Source: Hermatobates lingyangjiaoensis
Taxonomy: Eukaryota > Arthropoda > Insecta > Hemiptera > Hermatobatidae
Direction of reading: 5' to 3'
NCBI GenBank assembly: GCA_026182355.1
Contig: JAPFBL010000229.1
Location: 1-64,000 of the forward strand
DNA length: 64,000 bases
Shown here one piece after another: positions 1-13,045 of this stretch. The translations under genes were made by a program, and so were the position numbers. The first letter of the stretch is position 1, and every line of letters starts with the position of its first letter. The notes under the pieces are model-generated. The model made no database searches, was not told the origin of the DNA, and saw only the letters and a list, made by a program, of their open reading frames with translations.

Positions 1-1610
1 ACTTAATGTCAAATTTCTTGAGTATATAAAACATAACGTCTCATTTAAGCATAACGTAAACATCTAAATGGGATATAATTATTAGCCTTTCATTCCTGAG
101 GTAGTACAGATAGTGATTGAAGGACATATCAATTTATAAGTTTATTTTTGTACATCACAAATAATTTATTATTTGCAAATAATTTCATTAGTATAACTAC
201 AGCAGTAATAACATTTTTGAAAAACCAAAGTGAACATTTCTTAAAACGATTTATTCTCCTACAAGAGAATGGCTTTCGTTCAAACAGCCAGTGGATTTCT
301 TACATCGTTTACTTGACATCCTTCTACATTGAATATTAAAGTAAAATTTTAAAATTTAAAACAGGAAAATACCCTTTTTTTCTCTGAAAAACATCTTAAA
401 CAGCGAAGAAAATGTTATTTTAAGGTGATTTGTTAATTAAAGATGTACGATAATTACATTTATTAATCTCTAAACGAAAGATTCCAATTATGAATTATCA
501 TTTACATTTTTGGTCTTTTATAGAATTATTATACTGGGAATTTTAATCTTTAAAATAATAATAATAATAAGCTTCTTAGTATTTAATAAGATCATTTTCC
601 TTCCCCTTTGTCAAATAACATATATACGAATTTTTTCCCAGTGAGTGTTATCATTTTCCTAGACAATATTATTCCTCTTACATCTCATATAAGTCAATAC
701 ACTATTCAAATTGTTCCTTTATAAATATCAATTTTATCTCAGTGGATTCGCTCAAAAAAATTCTAAGTCAATGTAAACAATGCAAAAAAATACAAAAAAT
801 TCGACAAGTATAGCAGGTGATCTCTTAGTCTAGGATAAACAAACAGTTTTTATATCGTTATTGCTCTTTCCCGTAATTGAAACTTCATGATTTTTTTTTT
901 ATGAATTGCTAATTTTTTGTTCCATTTTTGGTCAAATTTTCATTATTTTTTAATGAGCCATTTCGCGTCAAAAAATCATTTTCTGAAAAAAGAAATCGTA
1001 CTGTAACGCCCCTTTAGCGAATGTAATTTTGAAAAAAAATATCTCAACTCATTCTCCACATAATGTTCTATTTTTAGGCATAGTTTCATTGTGATCCGTT
1101 TAACAGTATGGTTTGTATCGCTCTCACAAGGTTTGAGATTGAATTAAAAGTCAAAATTTTTACATTTTAGTGAAAAAAAATATCTCCCGTTGTTTTAAAA
1201 TTCTGAATATATTTTTCGTTTGTTGCGTTTGTAACCTCAAAAATAATGTTAAAATTTCAAAACTGTAGGAATATCAGTTTAGAAGAAATAAATGTTTAAA
1301 AAAAAAACGGTTTTTGGCAAAAAAAGTGACTTTCCCATCATGCATAATTCTTCCCAAACAACAGGGATCTTCGTCTTTATGGGGCCCATTTTTGTGTAAA
1401 ATATCAACTTGATCCATCAAAGATTCTGGACCGTAGCGTGGTAACAAGTAATGCTAACACACGCACCCACCCACCCACCCACACACACACAGACATCATC
1501 GTAAAAATGTCATAAAACGACTTCTGGGACCTCAAAACATGTAATTCCGTTAAAATCTCGAGATCGAATTTTTTCACTATCACTATACTTTACTTATAGT
1601 AAAGTAAAAA
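1..1610 (-). repeat. family A dispersed repeat, near-complete copy, cut by window edge
   Basis: The reverse complement matches 28437-30047 along its whole length with nearly the same span (about 1.61 kb). It ends at 1590-1610 with the palindromic motif TTTACTTATAGTAAA and contains the (GGGT)n/(GT)n tract near 1460-1495 seen in the other copy. It lacks convincing coding capacity, so it is presumably non-autonomous. Transposon class is unknown. The window starts a few bases inside the other end. Confidence 0.85.
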
Positions 1611-3472
1611 ATTTGTTGCAAATATTACGAACTGAAATATGACTTTAATGAACATATGTAATCTCACTGTGGCGCAGAATGGCTGGTTTGATTTATTTTA
1701 TCACAATAACAGAGGATGTGACTATAGGGGAAATTCTGTCTCAGTTATATGATTTCATATTAGTAAAACAAAAAAAAAAGGTAAACATTTATTTTTTAAC
1801 TTTCGCAAAAGATAAAAATGATAATACTGGTGTCCTTGAATTTTTTTAAAATTATATTCCAAAATTAATGGAAGGAGTTAATTCTGACTGTAATATTAGT
1901 GACTCACTAAAATGGAATTAGCTAAATGATTGCTCAATGTAAAATGAGAGGAGAATGAAAGGACAATAGCTAGTTAAAGAGCCCTTTAAGGTTGAGAATA
2001 GATGTTTTGTAAAGCTACAAATTAAGATTAATGGATAGTAGATTTGAGTAAGAATAAGCCATCCCAATTAGAGAGTGCGTGAGAGAGGCAGATAATCTCC
2101 TTATAAAGCCCCAGGCCAATCAAGCCTCTTTATACGATTTGCCTGTTTATCAGTCTCCACTTCCCGGTGAATGAGTCTCCCCTCCTTGTTACTAACTCTT
2201 CCCTGGTATACAAAACTCAAAGCATAATCAAAGATCTTTCCCCATCTATCCTCTTTCCTTTCCACGCGACTATTTTCCCGCCAACCCCGCCTCTCATATA
2301 GACGTTCCCACAACCTTGGAACTCTTTTCCACAGAGACTTGACGTCCAGGAGCGTCAACACCCGTCCTGTGGGCGAAGAGTTGCGAAAGGCGGGGTGCCT
2401 GACCTGTCCGCTTCTCAACCCCTTTCACACTTCACTCCATCTTCCACAACAGTCCTTCCCTGTTGCTAAGTACTGACTCATGTACATCCAAATTGTGTTT
2501 ACAAATTGGACTGTACTCGTTGTGATGCGTTCTACGCTAGACTGTCCTCTACAAGCTCAGCCTCCGTATGAACGGTCATAGAGCATCTTAACAACAACTC
2601 CAATTTACCTGTCGCCATAAGCCAAATCCCACGGTCTGTCTTTTTAACGACTGTTCAGTGTACAGATTCTGCGTGAGATTCCCCTGGTGATAATAACGTG
2701 ACCCTTAGAGCTCTGAGGAGGCTCAATCTGGTTGCTTGGGGCGCGCTGTGCACCTGGACTTACCTTAAAATTAATATTATTTTTTTTTATGTATTATTTT
2801 CCAGTATTCTTTAATTATCTAGTACTTATTTCATTTTTTCCTCTTTCGTTATTTTTTGTATATCTATTTCGTCTCTTCACTTACCACTAGTTTTTTTATC
2901 CTAATTATTTTTCTAAATTCTTATTCTTAACTAGTTTCCCATACTTACCTTGTTATTCAGTCTCTATCTTTTATTTACTAAAACAACCAATGCAAGTTTT
3001 TTGTATTGTATTTATTTTATTTATTTATTTATTTATTCTTCTTTTCTCTATCTTATTTTTGTTTTTTTATAGTTTATTTTATATCTTATTTGTTTATAAT
3101 TTTTCACTATTTATAGTTTTACTAACCAGTACTGCTTATCTGAGTTTCTGTTTATATCTTCTCTAATTCTATACTTAGAGACGAGGTACGGTTGACAGCG
3201 CTGGCGGTTGGGTTGGTTACTTGCCGTTGCGCCTACAACGTGCTGGTCTCCCATTCTCTTTTCTCCTGAAGACGGATTACCGAAAATTTGAGTCTAATTT
3301 TTTTCTACTTTGTGTGTTGCTCTTTGTTAATCTCGAACTCGTATTGTGTCCAGTTTGGATCGTATTGTTTATACAAAGAATATCAAAAAACATTTATACT
3401 AATATGTCCAATATTAATACATGCACATTTAACAGAAATGTCTAAAAGATAATATAGTTAATTAGAGCAGAA
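1611..3472. other. no recognised gene; G+C-richer block and pyrimidine-rich tract
   Basis: 2095-2770 is clearly richer in G+C than its surroundings and holds a 105-codon open frame on the minus strand (2101-2418), basic in composition and matching nothing I recognise. 2770-3170 is T-rich. 3180-3290 is another short G+C-rich patch. Possible remnant of an unidentified retroelement. Confidence 0.3.
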
Positions 3473-3823
3473 CTCAAGTCAAGGCAACACAATTAAGTTT
3501 TAACCCTTTTCTTTGCAACGTCTTGGACAGTTTTCGAATGTAATTAAGCGCATCTTGTTACAGGCGTTGAGATAACTTGGTCTCAAAATTAACCACGTTG
3601 ATAAATCTTCTTATTATGCTCAAATGGTCACCATGAGATGACAGTAGTTCTTTTGTTATCTTATATTAACATTGTCAAATACTAATTGAAAATATATATA
3701 TTATAATATATATTTTAAATGACTGGTCATATTTTACGGTTTAAAAGTCTGCTATTTGCTTACAATAATATATGAAGTGTTGGTAATCACTTCAAGAAAT
3801 GAATGAGGTCTATTTAATAGACT
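3473..3823 (+). repeat. family E local duplication, copy 1
   Basis: Diverged direct repeat of 4401-4724. Shared landmarks in order: CTCAAGTCA-GGCAAC, TTTTAACCC, TGTAATT-AGC-CATCTTGTTAC, GTTGATAAATCTTCTTATTATG, AATGACTGG and TTCAAGAAATG. Confidence 0.75.
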
Positions 3824-4400
3824 CGTTATTATCGCTTACAACCAAATTATCTCTAATACTGAAAATGTTACAAGTATCCAACATCAATCATCAGGGATAT
3901 TCAATAATTAAAAGAAAATGATCTTGCATTATATGTTTTCAGTTATATAAATAATCTTAGTGGATTTTGGAAAGAAAATAGATAAATATATTGGTTGATA
4001 CTCCACCTCATCTGAACACTGGTTCTAGTCTTCAGAGCCTTAACCACCAGCTATCGTATATTGCTAAGTTTCTGCTCTGTAGGGTTTAGCTTAGAACTAT
4101 ATTATAGAGTGGTTAGGAAAATCGAACCTAAAGCTCCAACTACTGTCATGACTGTGAAGTTAGATAAATAAGTGGTATTATCTACTACTGTATAGCGAGG
4201 ACCTTCAAAAATGCACCAAACTCTTACCAAACTCATTTACGAAATGTTCTCATTCATTTTTAGAAACTTTTAACTCATTTGGTAAACAAATTATTGATAA
4301 TTATACAAAGAAGTAACTCAAAAAACCTTTTGGGGAAGAGATCCATGACATTTGCTGCACCCAGGTTTACGTTCTATCAAAATATTGAGGTTACATTGGC
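3824..4400. other. spacer between family E copies, possible tRNA-like SINE remnant
   Basis: AT-rich. On the minus strand 4000-4140 holds a tRNA A-box-like GCTGGTGGTTAAGG and a B-box-like GGTTCGATT, but in the wrong order for a tRNA promoter. No gene seen. Confidence 0.2.
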
Positions 4401-4724
4401 CTCAAGTCAGGGCAACATTCAAGGGTTTAACCCTTCTGCAACGTCTACAGTGTTCGATGTAATTGAGCACATCTTGTTACTGGCCTATGAGATACTTTAT
4501 AAAAATTACCCGTTGATAAATCTTCTTATTATGTAAATGGCTCACATGGTGCAGAGCGATTTCCTATTTATATTAACAGTACAAATACTAATGAAAATCT
4601 AGATTATCCAATATTTCTTTTAATGACTGGACTAATTTTATCGGATTAAAAGTCTTGCTTGTTGCTTACTGGAACTTCAAGATACCTTCTTTTTCAAGAA
4701 ATGGATAAGAGGTTAAACTAGACT
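4401..4724 (+). repeat. family E local duplication, copy 2
   Basis: Second copy of the repeat at 3473-3823, diverged by substitutions and small indels. The open frame 4279-4536 crosses its edge and is not a gene. Confidence 0.75.
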
Positions 4725-6152
4725 GCAAACCCTTCAACCAAATGACCGTAGTAGCAGGTTATTTCCCGAAAACGACATAGGCCCTTACAACTCCTTAACA
4801 CAAAATACGTTGCTCCCTAAAACTATTTAACCCTCCCTCTTCTTGGGAGTTTCCTCCTTCTTATTCCTACCTCCCACTATTTCTAATAGTCCATCACCTT
4901 CCTACTCAAAAGCATCAAATCCCCAATTCCTTCACTCACTCACTCTTCTTGACAACACTAACCCTTTTTGAATAATAGTTATCAAAACTTCACGGAATAA
5001 TCCCGAATTTCAACGTACAGAATAATCAACTACTCAGTATGTTGATACTTTTTGAGTGATTTTTACGCCGTTCAGTGATTGCATATACTTGAATATTTCC
5101 AGACTTTCCCAACACTCTTCTTATTCCTTTTAAGTCTATATTCGTTTGCGAAATATATTTATATATTTTTTAAACTACAATTGATTTTGCACTGAGGTAC
5201 ATACTCTTTAAAAAGTATATATGTTATATGTTTCTTAATTTTAATTTTGATGGAGCTAAAAAAAAATTGATGTCAATATGAGTGAAGTAAATTTATAATA
5301 TTTACTTATCAAGTGTTGAAAATAACACCAAGTGTTTGAGTGAGAGGTGTATTAATATAACAATGGAAACTTGGTCCATGAAATAGGTTTTGACTTTGTG
5401 ACCTGCAGGAGCCATGCAACAATCGATTTCCTGACAAAACTTGTCGCCATTACGGAGAGAAGGGTTAACAGGCTTGTGCTGGCCAAACGAACCCACTTGG
5501 CAGAGTCGAGGCGTGCATTGGAGTCTTGCCTTTGAGGCGTAGAGCTGCGCGCGTCATAGGCAGTGACCCAGCGACTGACTCATGAATCATGTCTGCCTGC
5601 CTGTCCCAAATTAAATGCTAGTTAAATAGAAATACAATCAGTAATTGATTTAGGAAATAGTTAGGGGCACCTAAAGGAGTGAAAAAACCTCTATAAAAAA
5701 AACCTCTCCAAATCTGTTTATTAATCTATCTGTTTGAGAAGTGTTTTCTTCATTTAATATGAAGAGAAAACAAAATCTGGACTAATCATTTTAGCGTATT
5801 CCAATGTCATTAACTTGGTAATGTGTGGTCAAAGTAATTGATTGAATGATTCCCATGTGACTAGATCATTACAGTAATTATGATGAACGGTTTTCGTTTA
5901 GTTTCTAACCCTAAGTTACTTGTTTTGATTGTTCCTAATAAAGATACAGGCTCTTCATAAGAAATGACGAGTAAACTCATAAATCATCACACAAATATTC
6001 CTAACATTTTAATCATTTGATAAGTTCTAATTAAATAGTTTTTCTCATTGATAACCGAACAATATGTTTAAATCTTCAAAAATCGGTTATTTCAAATAAA
6101 TTAAAAAACAGTAATTAACAGGACAATAAAATGTAGTCATAAACAGAAAACC
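4725..6152. other. no recognised gene; G+C-richer island at 5395-5600
   Basis: AT-rich except for 5395-5600, a unique-looking island with an interrupted 64-codon minus frame and no recognisable product. It is upstream of the dpr signal-peptide exon and could be regulatory. Confidence 0.25.
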
Positions 6153-6500
6153 AAAAATAACAAGAAATGTAACTGCCTTCCAATATGAAACAGATGTACA
6201 CCCCATACCCTCACCCACTTCCATCCTATTCCCAGTCAGTTGTACCACAGACACTCACCCTTAGGATCGCACTCTCTTCCTTGTTTTATTTTGTACTATA
6301 TTTACTTTGCACTATAGATAACTCTCTGATGATCTTATTTTTAGTTAATGCCTGAATGAGAACACTATGTGTCCAAAACACGTTGTTTATACGATTAAAT
6401 TTTTATATGGAGATATATATGAAGACTATTTAATTAGATTTTAACCCTACAACGAGTAAATACCACATAATAACTGATTGCACTACGTTAGAAATGTAAA
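6153..6500 (+). repeat. family D dispersed repeat, copy 1
   Basis: Matches 51150-51447: CTGCCTTCCAATATGAAAC, CCCATACCCTCACCCACTTCC, ACACTATGTGT-C-AAAC-CGTTG, TTTATACGATTAAATTTT. It continues past ACCCTACAA into TAAATACCACATAATAA and TGATTGCACTAC, a tail also found at 50735-50805 (minus) and 52423-52470. Confidence 0.85.
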
Positions 6501-6534
6501 TCATTTGATATTTCTACAAAAATGTTACATTTAT

Positions 6535-6569
6535 TATATATATATATATATATTATATATATATATATA
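6535..6569. repeat. (TA)n microsatellite
   Basis: Almost uninterrupted alternating TA with two TAT breaks. Confidence 0.95.
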
Positions 6570-7874
6570 CGAGTATACTTAAAATAAACTGTGACACATA
6601 GAAGGAAACATAACAATGACTTTTCAATATTTTGACCTTTATGCCAGTCGTTCTTAGGAGGAGAAGTGAATTGACGGAGGGAGAACAGTCAACCACTTGG
6701 CTTATGGTATTGTCCAGCATGAGATAGATGATTATCTGACGAATATTGAAATTGATTTACACGTTACTCCCTTTAAAAAATCTTAATATCATACATATGG
6801 CAATTTAAATGTTTAAGTACCCCATATTTTTTTGATAATTTTGAAGCTTAGAAAGTTAAAATTTTGTTATTTATGACAAAACGCTACTAATTTTAAGTCC
6901 CTTCTCTAATGATGAACTTAATGAACTTAAATTATTTTATTAGGTATTATGTTATGACGAATATTCTATGAGCTCCTGATTTTTTTTTGAAGTTTAATAT
7001 TACTACTTTTATACTCCATCTGCAGTAGTATATGATGTTTTTGATTAACCAGCATCTTTATAAAGAAGAGCATAAATTATCAGAAGAGAAAATCAGCTGA
7101 ATAAGTTCCCGAATTGTTGTTTAGTAAAGTATAAAAATCTTGATGTCTTAAGAGAATCACTCTAAGTTACTTTATCTCGTATTGTGGAAAGCTATTTAAT
7201 ATTGAATTAAAACTAAATTATAAACATTTTAATTATTATATTAAAATATATATGTTTTAACTAACTTAAGTAGACCGAAATATTAATACATGCACAATTT
7301 TAACACCACAAGGGTTAGGAATTCTGTCGTACCTTGTTTATCGGTGATATAGCCTCACAACTGGTTTTGTGCGTCGTAAATCTTCAAGAGGGACTGAAGC
7401 GCACGTGAACTGGTACACAAGGTGACTTCTGGGGGGAGGTTTCTGAGTATCAGACTCAGAGTTCGTTTCCTTTCATAAGAAATTCTGATTTTAGTTCTGT
7501 ATTTTCATTAGTGGTAGTGACATTGTTATTGATAATTTTCTTTAAAACTCTTCTTGTTTACACAGGTTATGGATAAGTCCCCTACAGTAAAGATATATGT
7601 CCTGCTCTTAATTGGGTGCTACTTTTTCATACAACTCCAAATATCATTTGTTAACGACTGATCACAAAGTAATCCCTAATGAAGCTGCTAAAATTATTAA
7701 AAATTCACAAATGCTATATGCATTAACAAATTGTAGCAGTAGTCTTATAACCTAACCGAAACAGAAAATATCTATTATTTTAAGCCATAAATACAGTAAT
7801 TATAACAATTTGAATAATATAATTACCACAATTTATAATATTAATATTACGTATCAGATTTTAAACCGTACTAA
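6570..7874. other. no recognised feature
   Basis: AT-rich, no coding signal. A G+C-richer patch at 7370-7480 shows nothing recognisable. Confidence 0.3.
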
Positions 7875-8796
7875 TCTCTATACAGGTATATAAAGTTCGT
7901 GAGTTTGTTTGTTTGTTTGTTTGTTCACCCATTTTTCGTGGAGATAGAGACCTGAAATTAAATATATGTTATTTATTACTTGAATAATGTTAAATAAAAG
8001 AAAATTATCACTACGAGTATATTCCCAAAATTCGAGCAAAGGGTAGTAAGTGTCTTGCGTGCTCGCCGATGACAGCAGTGTAAATGTATTATATATAAAT
8101 GTAAAAACTTTTTTTTTTAATTTAATGTTAGCATTATATAAACACTGGTAATAAACTAAAGGCATGGAACCAGGGTAGCCCACTGGCTATCGTGCTTACC
8201 GATGACAGTAGCACAAATAATTAAAAATATAAAAAAAATTTTTGAATTTAAAATTTGAATAATATAAACACTGGTAATAAAGTCAAGGTATGGAGTCAGA
8301 GTAGCCCAGTGGCTTGCGTGCTCGCTCATGACAGTAGTGCAAATGTATTATAAATAAATGTAACAAAGATATAATAAACTTCTATGTTTACAAGATACAT
8401 GAAGTATTACATTTTTTTTAAAAAATTTCTAAATGAAGTATTCATTTAGAGGTTACAAATGAATAATTCTAGAAACAATTTTCAACGCAACTGTCAGATA
8501 GAATACGAATGCATTAGAAATGTATTAGAAAGACACATTCCTTTCATTAATGCTATTTTATGTTAGGTGAATAAATTGAATATTTCAATTTACAAATTAT
8601 GTTTGTTTTAAATAGATTTCATTGTGTATATAACTTGAATTGATGTTTTATTTATCTATATTATAAAATAAATATTTATTTTTACTGTGTCATGTTGATA
8701 TCTTATATATTTATATATATACTTATATATATATATATATTGAATCATGTTAAGAATACTATTTACCAATAGCTTGGTGCCTTAATAACAAGACAC
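7875..8796 (+). repeat. family B dispersed repeat, uninterrupted copy
   Basis: About 0.92 kb, matching 56147-56465 plus 57867-58265. It begins TCTCTATA-AGG-TATATAAAG followed by (TTTG)n. It then holds three imperfect tandem units (8030-8365) with AGGGTAGCCCA-TGGC and GATGACAGTAGTGCAAA, and ends with a long AT-rich part closing near GTGCCTTAATAA. The TC-T-TATA start resembles a Helitron 5' end, but no 3' CTRR end was found. Confidence 0.8.
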
Positions 8797-10989
8797 AGAT
8801 AACAAATTCCTTTAATTTAATTATTTGTTTATTAGTGACTATTTTTAATAATATTTTTATTAATATAATTCGCAAACATAAGGTGGTTTGTACTTTAAAG
8901 TAATGTAATGTATAATGTAAAGGAATATAATGAAGTAACATAATGTTTGGCAATCTGTAAAGTACAGAAGGAATGAATCCCTGTAATCAATTTGGGGGTT
9001 ACCGAAATCAGGAAAAACAGTTAAATCAATGTTTAGTGGCATTGGGTTACAAATTTGTGCGAGTGCAGTGTATCCATTAAAGCTGTATTTAAGGAATAAA
9101 GAGTGTCGTTTTACATACGCTGAGTAGAATAATTCAATATTTTTTGAATAAGGCGCTCACCATGGGTGGTTGAACCCTTGCAAAATGAGTTTAAGTATCT
9201 TTCAATTCATTTTAATATATCAAGATTCTTTTTCTTTCAGTTTGTCGAAAAAAAAAAACAAAAAAAAAAGTATTCCTATTTAATGTTATTATGGTTGATA
9301 ACATGTGTGAGAGCATGCAATACTTGGCCTCAATGCACGCACATCTAGCCGTATAGCCGACGTGCCACTAATCCCTTAATTTATTCTGCTGGCTGCTGAT
9401 TTAGTTTGGACAATGGCTCCGTGACTCGGTCTCGTAACCTCTAACTTTACTCTCATTAGCTTCAAATCACGCGACATTTCAAGGTCACCTGCTTTCTCTC
9501 CAGTTCCTTTGAAGATGAAACACATCCTTCTTCTATTTTATAAATCACTTTATTTTTATACTCTTTGCATTGTTACTTCTTTTAATTTTTTTTTTTACCC
9601 AATTTGATTTTGAAAATTAAAACTAAAGTGCTTCCAGAATCTTATTATTTTGAGAGAGATTATTGCAAGTTTGGGGAAGAATGAAAATTCTTGGAATTTT
9701 CTGGTGGACCCATTGAGATTTTTGTAAAATAGAATTAAAAAACCAAAAATCCAATAAAAATATGAAACTATTTTGAGAATTCATATGTTTTTATTTTAAT
9801 TATTTGTTTTAAATGAAGAATTTTTGTTCATATAGCGTTTGATTTATCATTAATCGATGCATTGCCAGGTGTATATAGTATAATTGTTCAAAATTTTCAA
9901 GTGTTGTTATAAAGTTTGATATTCGTAATATTTTTTTCCCCAACTTTTCATAGGGCATAATAAAATGATCAGTAGAGGAGTATACTGTAAAGCTTCATTA
10001 CGCCAATTTCAATACCAAAAAATAAAACCTGTTTTGTTTGCATTTATAAAACTCTGTGATTATTGACAGTAACGAAGTAGCGATCAATTCATGAAAACAT
10101 TTACCGATAGATGTTATCACATATCAGGCAGTAAATAGAAAGTAAATGAATCATAGGAATGTATGTAGTTAGGAAGCAGCCCCGGCTTATTTAACGATTG
10201 AAGTATGTTTAGAGTAAGAATGAAGACGGTAGTGCTAGATCAATCAACTTACAACCAATGAAGACAAAACCAACTTGCCATTGAAACATCCTTGTCCAAA
10301 ACCTCAACCTCCTACAAACCCTAACCCTCTGAATACCCCTAAGGAACCTTGCTTTCCTCTTCAACCCCTTCGAAGACTTCATCCTAGAATTATTCATGTT
10401 ATTATATAAATCCGTTATAACTCGTGAATTGGTGTTGTAACCACCCGACCGGTATCGCAGATTATCTACCTTCAAACGGATGTACAAGGTTTAAAACCGT
10501 TTTATCGCCTACAACACCGAGACTTCTAAGTATGACGGATTATATTATGCTTATTTACCTCTGTGGTACTAACAATTAGGTTTTATTTAATCCTAGTATT
10601 AACATGGAGGTTATTTTATAACTTTAGGTCTATAAAACCACACAACTACAAACACAACCAAACTTTTTTATGACACTAGTTCAGCAGATAAAGAAGATGC
10701 ATGAATAGACTCGAGGACCCAGAGATCTACTGACATAAACACTTATCAGAGCACAATAGTTCAGCAATAGATAGTCTCTGATCTACACAACTAATTCCTT
10801 CTTGGAATACTTTAAGCTGTTGAAAAATTCGTAGGAAGATAATAACTAATAAAAATTCTAAATATATAAGATCAACGATACAGTTTTCTAAAATTATTAG
10901 CATTTTGCTATTAAGAAACAAGAAGTGGCTCTCACATGCTTCAATAATAACTAAAAACAATATGAATTGCAAACAAGCCTGCACTATAC
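8797..10989. other. no recognised gene
   Basis: AT-rich with homopolymer runs. 9350-9530 and 10215-10490 are G+C-richer; the latter has a 92-codon minus frame of basic, unrecognised composition. Confidence 0.3.
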
Positions 10990-11238
10990 AACTGAAATTA
11001 AGATTTAGTTTGACATACATAAATCTACTGTCGAAGTTTCAGCTTGCTATGTGTTATGGTGGCTAAGTTAACTTATGACAAAATTTTGCGGACAAACCAA
11101 AAAAACAACCAACAGAAATTTTTCTAAGGTTTCGGTTTTTTTAATTCGGTTTCTCTAATATATTTAACGTAAAAAAAAACTTGAATTGAGTCACTTCTAA
11201 ATAATGTACAAGCAAAATCTTTCTTTTATTTATATAGA
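10990..11238 (-). mobile_element. Helitron 5'-end fragment
   Basis: Reverse complement of the first part of the Helitron at 56466. It starts TCTATATAAATAAAA (plus-strand 11238 leftwards) and continues through a TGTACATT motif, GACTCAATTCAAG, the AGAAACCGAAT region and the (GGTTTGT)-like stretch. It is then lost near 10990. Immediately to its right, 11240-11275 is a solo family A terminus (GAGTGTA-GCCACTAC). Confidence 0.75.
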
Positions 11239-11275
11239 TAGTATAGCTGAGTGTAAGCCACTACAGGTTTTTTCC

Positions 11276-12105
11276 GTCACTCGTGGTTTAATTAAATTGT
11301 AAAAAGTTTTGAATTTATTTGTTAACTTTTTATATGGCAAAATTCTTCTTTTGTTACGTCAAATGACATATATACAAGATTTCTCTAATCTCAAAGCTGC
11401 AGGCATTTTCAGCGCTTTAAAGTTCATTAAATGATAAGGCTCTGATGAATTAATCAAACCGTGACAATCCTTGACACCTTGCATAAAAACAGAGCCACCA
11501 ATATTTTTATATCTGAATTCTGGTATATTCAGATACTCTTATACCTGTAGTATCATACAAAGTAATCAAATAAACATGGTTTATAACTATACGATATATT
11601 ATTCTTACTTCCCGTTAAATAAATATGTTTGATAAATTAATAACTATTATTCAATTTTTCGTATGAGATAAACTTTTTCGATGAATATAAAGCGGAGATT
11701 GTAAGTTTTTAATTAAAGCTGCAATACTGTTTAAATGATGGTTATAAGAAAGGAGTGGCGTGCTCTTAAGCGGTTATGAACCTCGAGGTAATTATATGAG
11801 TCGTTTCTGAATGAGCAATAAATTACATTTATCAGGGAGGAAAAAGAGCGATAGATGTTAAACAGAATCACTTTTAAGCAGAAATAAGTATGTACGGAAA
11901 ACTGTTTAGTGTTAAAAGAAATGTGAGTGATCACGGCAACTATGTTATCTAAAAAAAGGTATGGTTCAGGCATCTAGACTGAATTATATTTTACTATAAT
12001 ACTGTTGTATGAGAGTAGTATACAGAGCACTGTGCCCATTAATAGTTCGAGATCGCCATTACAAACACTGACACACAGGTTGTTACATACATACCAATAT
12101 ATGAG
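11276..12105. other. no recognised feature
   Basis: AT-rich; the open frames here look like chance. Confidence 0.3.
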
Positions 12106-12706
12106 TATATGAGTGATCAAACCACAATATAAAAATGGGAAAACAAGACTAAGATCTTTCAACCGTAACAAGCGGTCTTCGTCACAGTCAAAAACCCAAC
12201 TGAAACACTAGATGCAGAAAACATCTGGTAAGGGGTTGAGAAGAGTGGGAGGGAAGAATGGTATTTTAAAAGGGTGAAAGCGCAGGAAAGGACTAATGTC
12301 CAGAAAGGGATGTTTGGGGAAACAAAGGTGTACAGTAAGAAAAAGTAAAAAACTATCCGGTAGCTGTCAACCCGCTTAGAAGAGGCTATTTCCCTCGTAA
12401 CGAAAGTATCAAGTTTTAAGGGACCGTTTCTATTGTTTATAATATATGATCTATTAAATTTAATTAGAGACGATTCAATATTTCTTAACATTGATTTTTC
12501 ATAGGTAATAAATTTAGCTCCTGTCCAATCAATATGATGATTTTCATTTTTTATATGCAAAAATAAGACACTACTTTTTTCCTGTCTACTTACGTTGTAT
12601 TGGTGCTGTTTTACACGTGTAAAAATGATTTACCAGTTTGACCAATATAAATTTTATGACAGTTTTTGCACGGAATTTTATAAATACCAGCGGACTCCAA
12701 TTCCCA
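12106..12706 (-). pseudogene. Penelope-like element 3' part: GIY-YIG endonuclease, frameshifted
   Basis: Read leftwards from 12706: E-S-A-G-I-Y-K-I-P-C-K-N-C, H-K-I-Y-I-G-Q-T-G, the GIY and YIG motifs with the Cys pair usual between them in PLE endonucleases. A one-base shift near the next residues moves the reading to T-R-V-K-Q-H-Q-Y-N, then H-I-K-N-E-N-H-H-I-D-W-T-G-A-K, the conserved His-Asp-Trp block that follows in Penelope endonucleases. The frame then runs to a stop at 12159. The reverse transcriptase is absent, so the copy is 5'-truncated, common for PLEs. The last 120 bp (to 12106) are the shared PLE tail seen at 58615-58740, 33208-33258 and, diverged, 44395-44515. Confidence 0.82.
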
Positions 12707-12934
12707 ATATATTCGGATCTCATATATTATTATTATACCATTATTGTGAAACTTAATATTATTATAATTTTACTATAATCCCTATTAATATATTTAATAT
12801 AATTAGTTTTAACTTTATTAGTCGATAGTATCATATTATAACTTACAGAATATTAGCTATTATTATTAATTTTTATTATTATTATTATTGGCATATTGCT
12901 TTTAGTTCTAAATAGCTGTAAGGTTTCAAATATT
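12707..12934. other. AT-rich spacer with ATT/TTA runs
   Basis: Mostly short ATT and TATTA runs; nothing coding. Confidence 0.4.
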
Positions 12935-13045
12935 GTCCAAGGGCGGAAAAGCCCGGTAGAAGAGACTCAGTCTCAACTGTACGGCTACCCCCGTAATGTA
13001 AACTATGGACTGTAGCCCTCAGTAAAAGAATTTTTCATTTATTCA
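12935..13045 (+). mobile_element. probable 3' UTR end of a non-LTR retrotransposon
   Basis: A sharply G+C-richer block (GGGCGGAAAAGCCCGG, then GGACTGTAGCCCTCAG) followed by an A/T-rich (ATTT)n-like tail. This resembles the 3' UTR of insect jockey/CR1-like elements, which often carry a small GGGC-GCCC hairpin. No coding part is attached. Confidence 0.35.

Noticed and set aside
4000..4140. tRNA gene on the minus strand
   Set aside because: A- and B-box-like strings are in the wrong order and no cloverleaf can be drawn.
8030..8365. tRNA-derived SINE from AGGGTAGCCCAGTGGC (A-box-like)
   Set aside because: No B box at the expected distance and the motif belongs to tandem units of family B.
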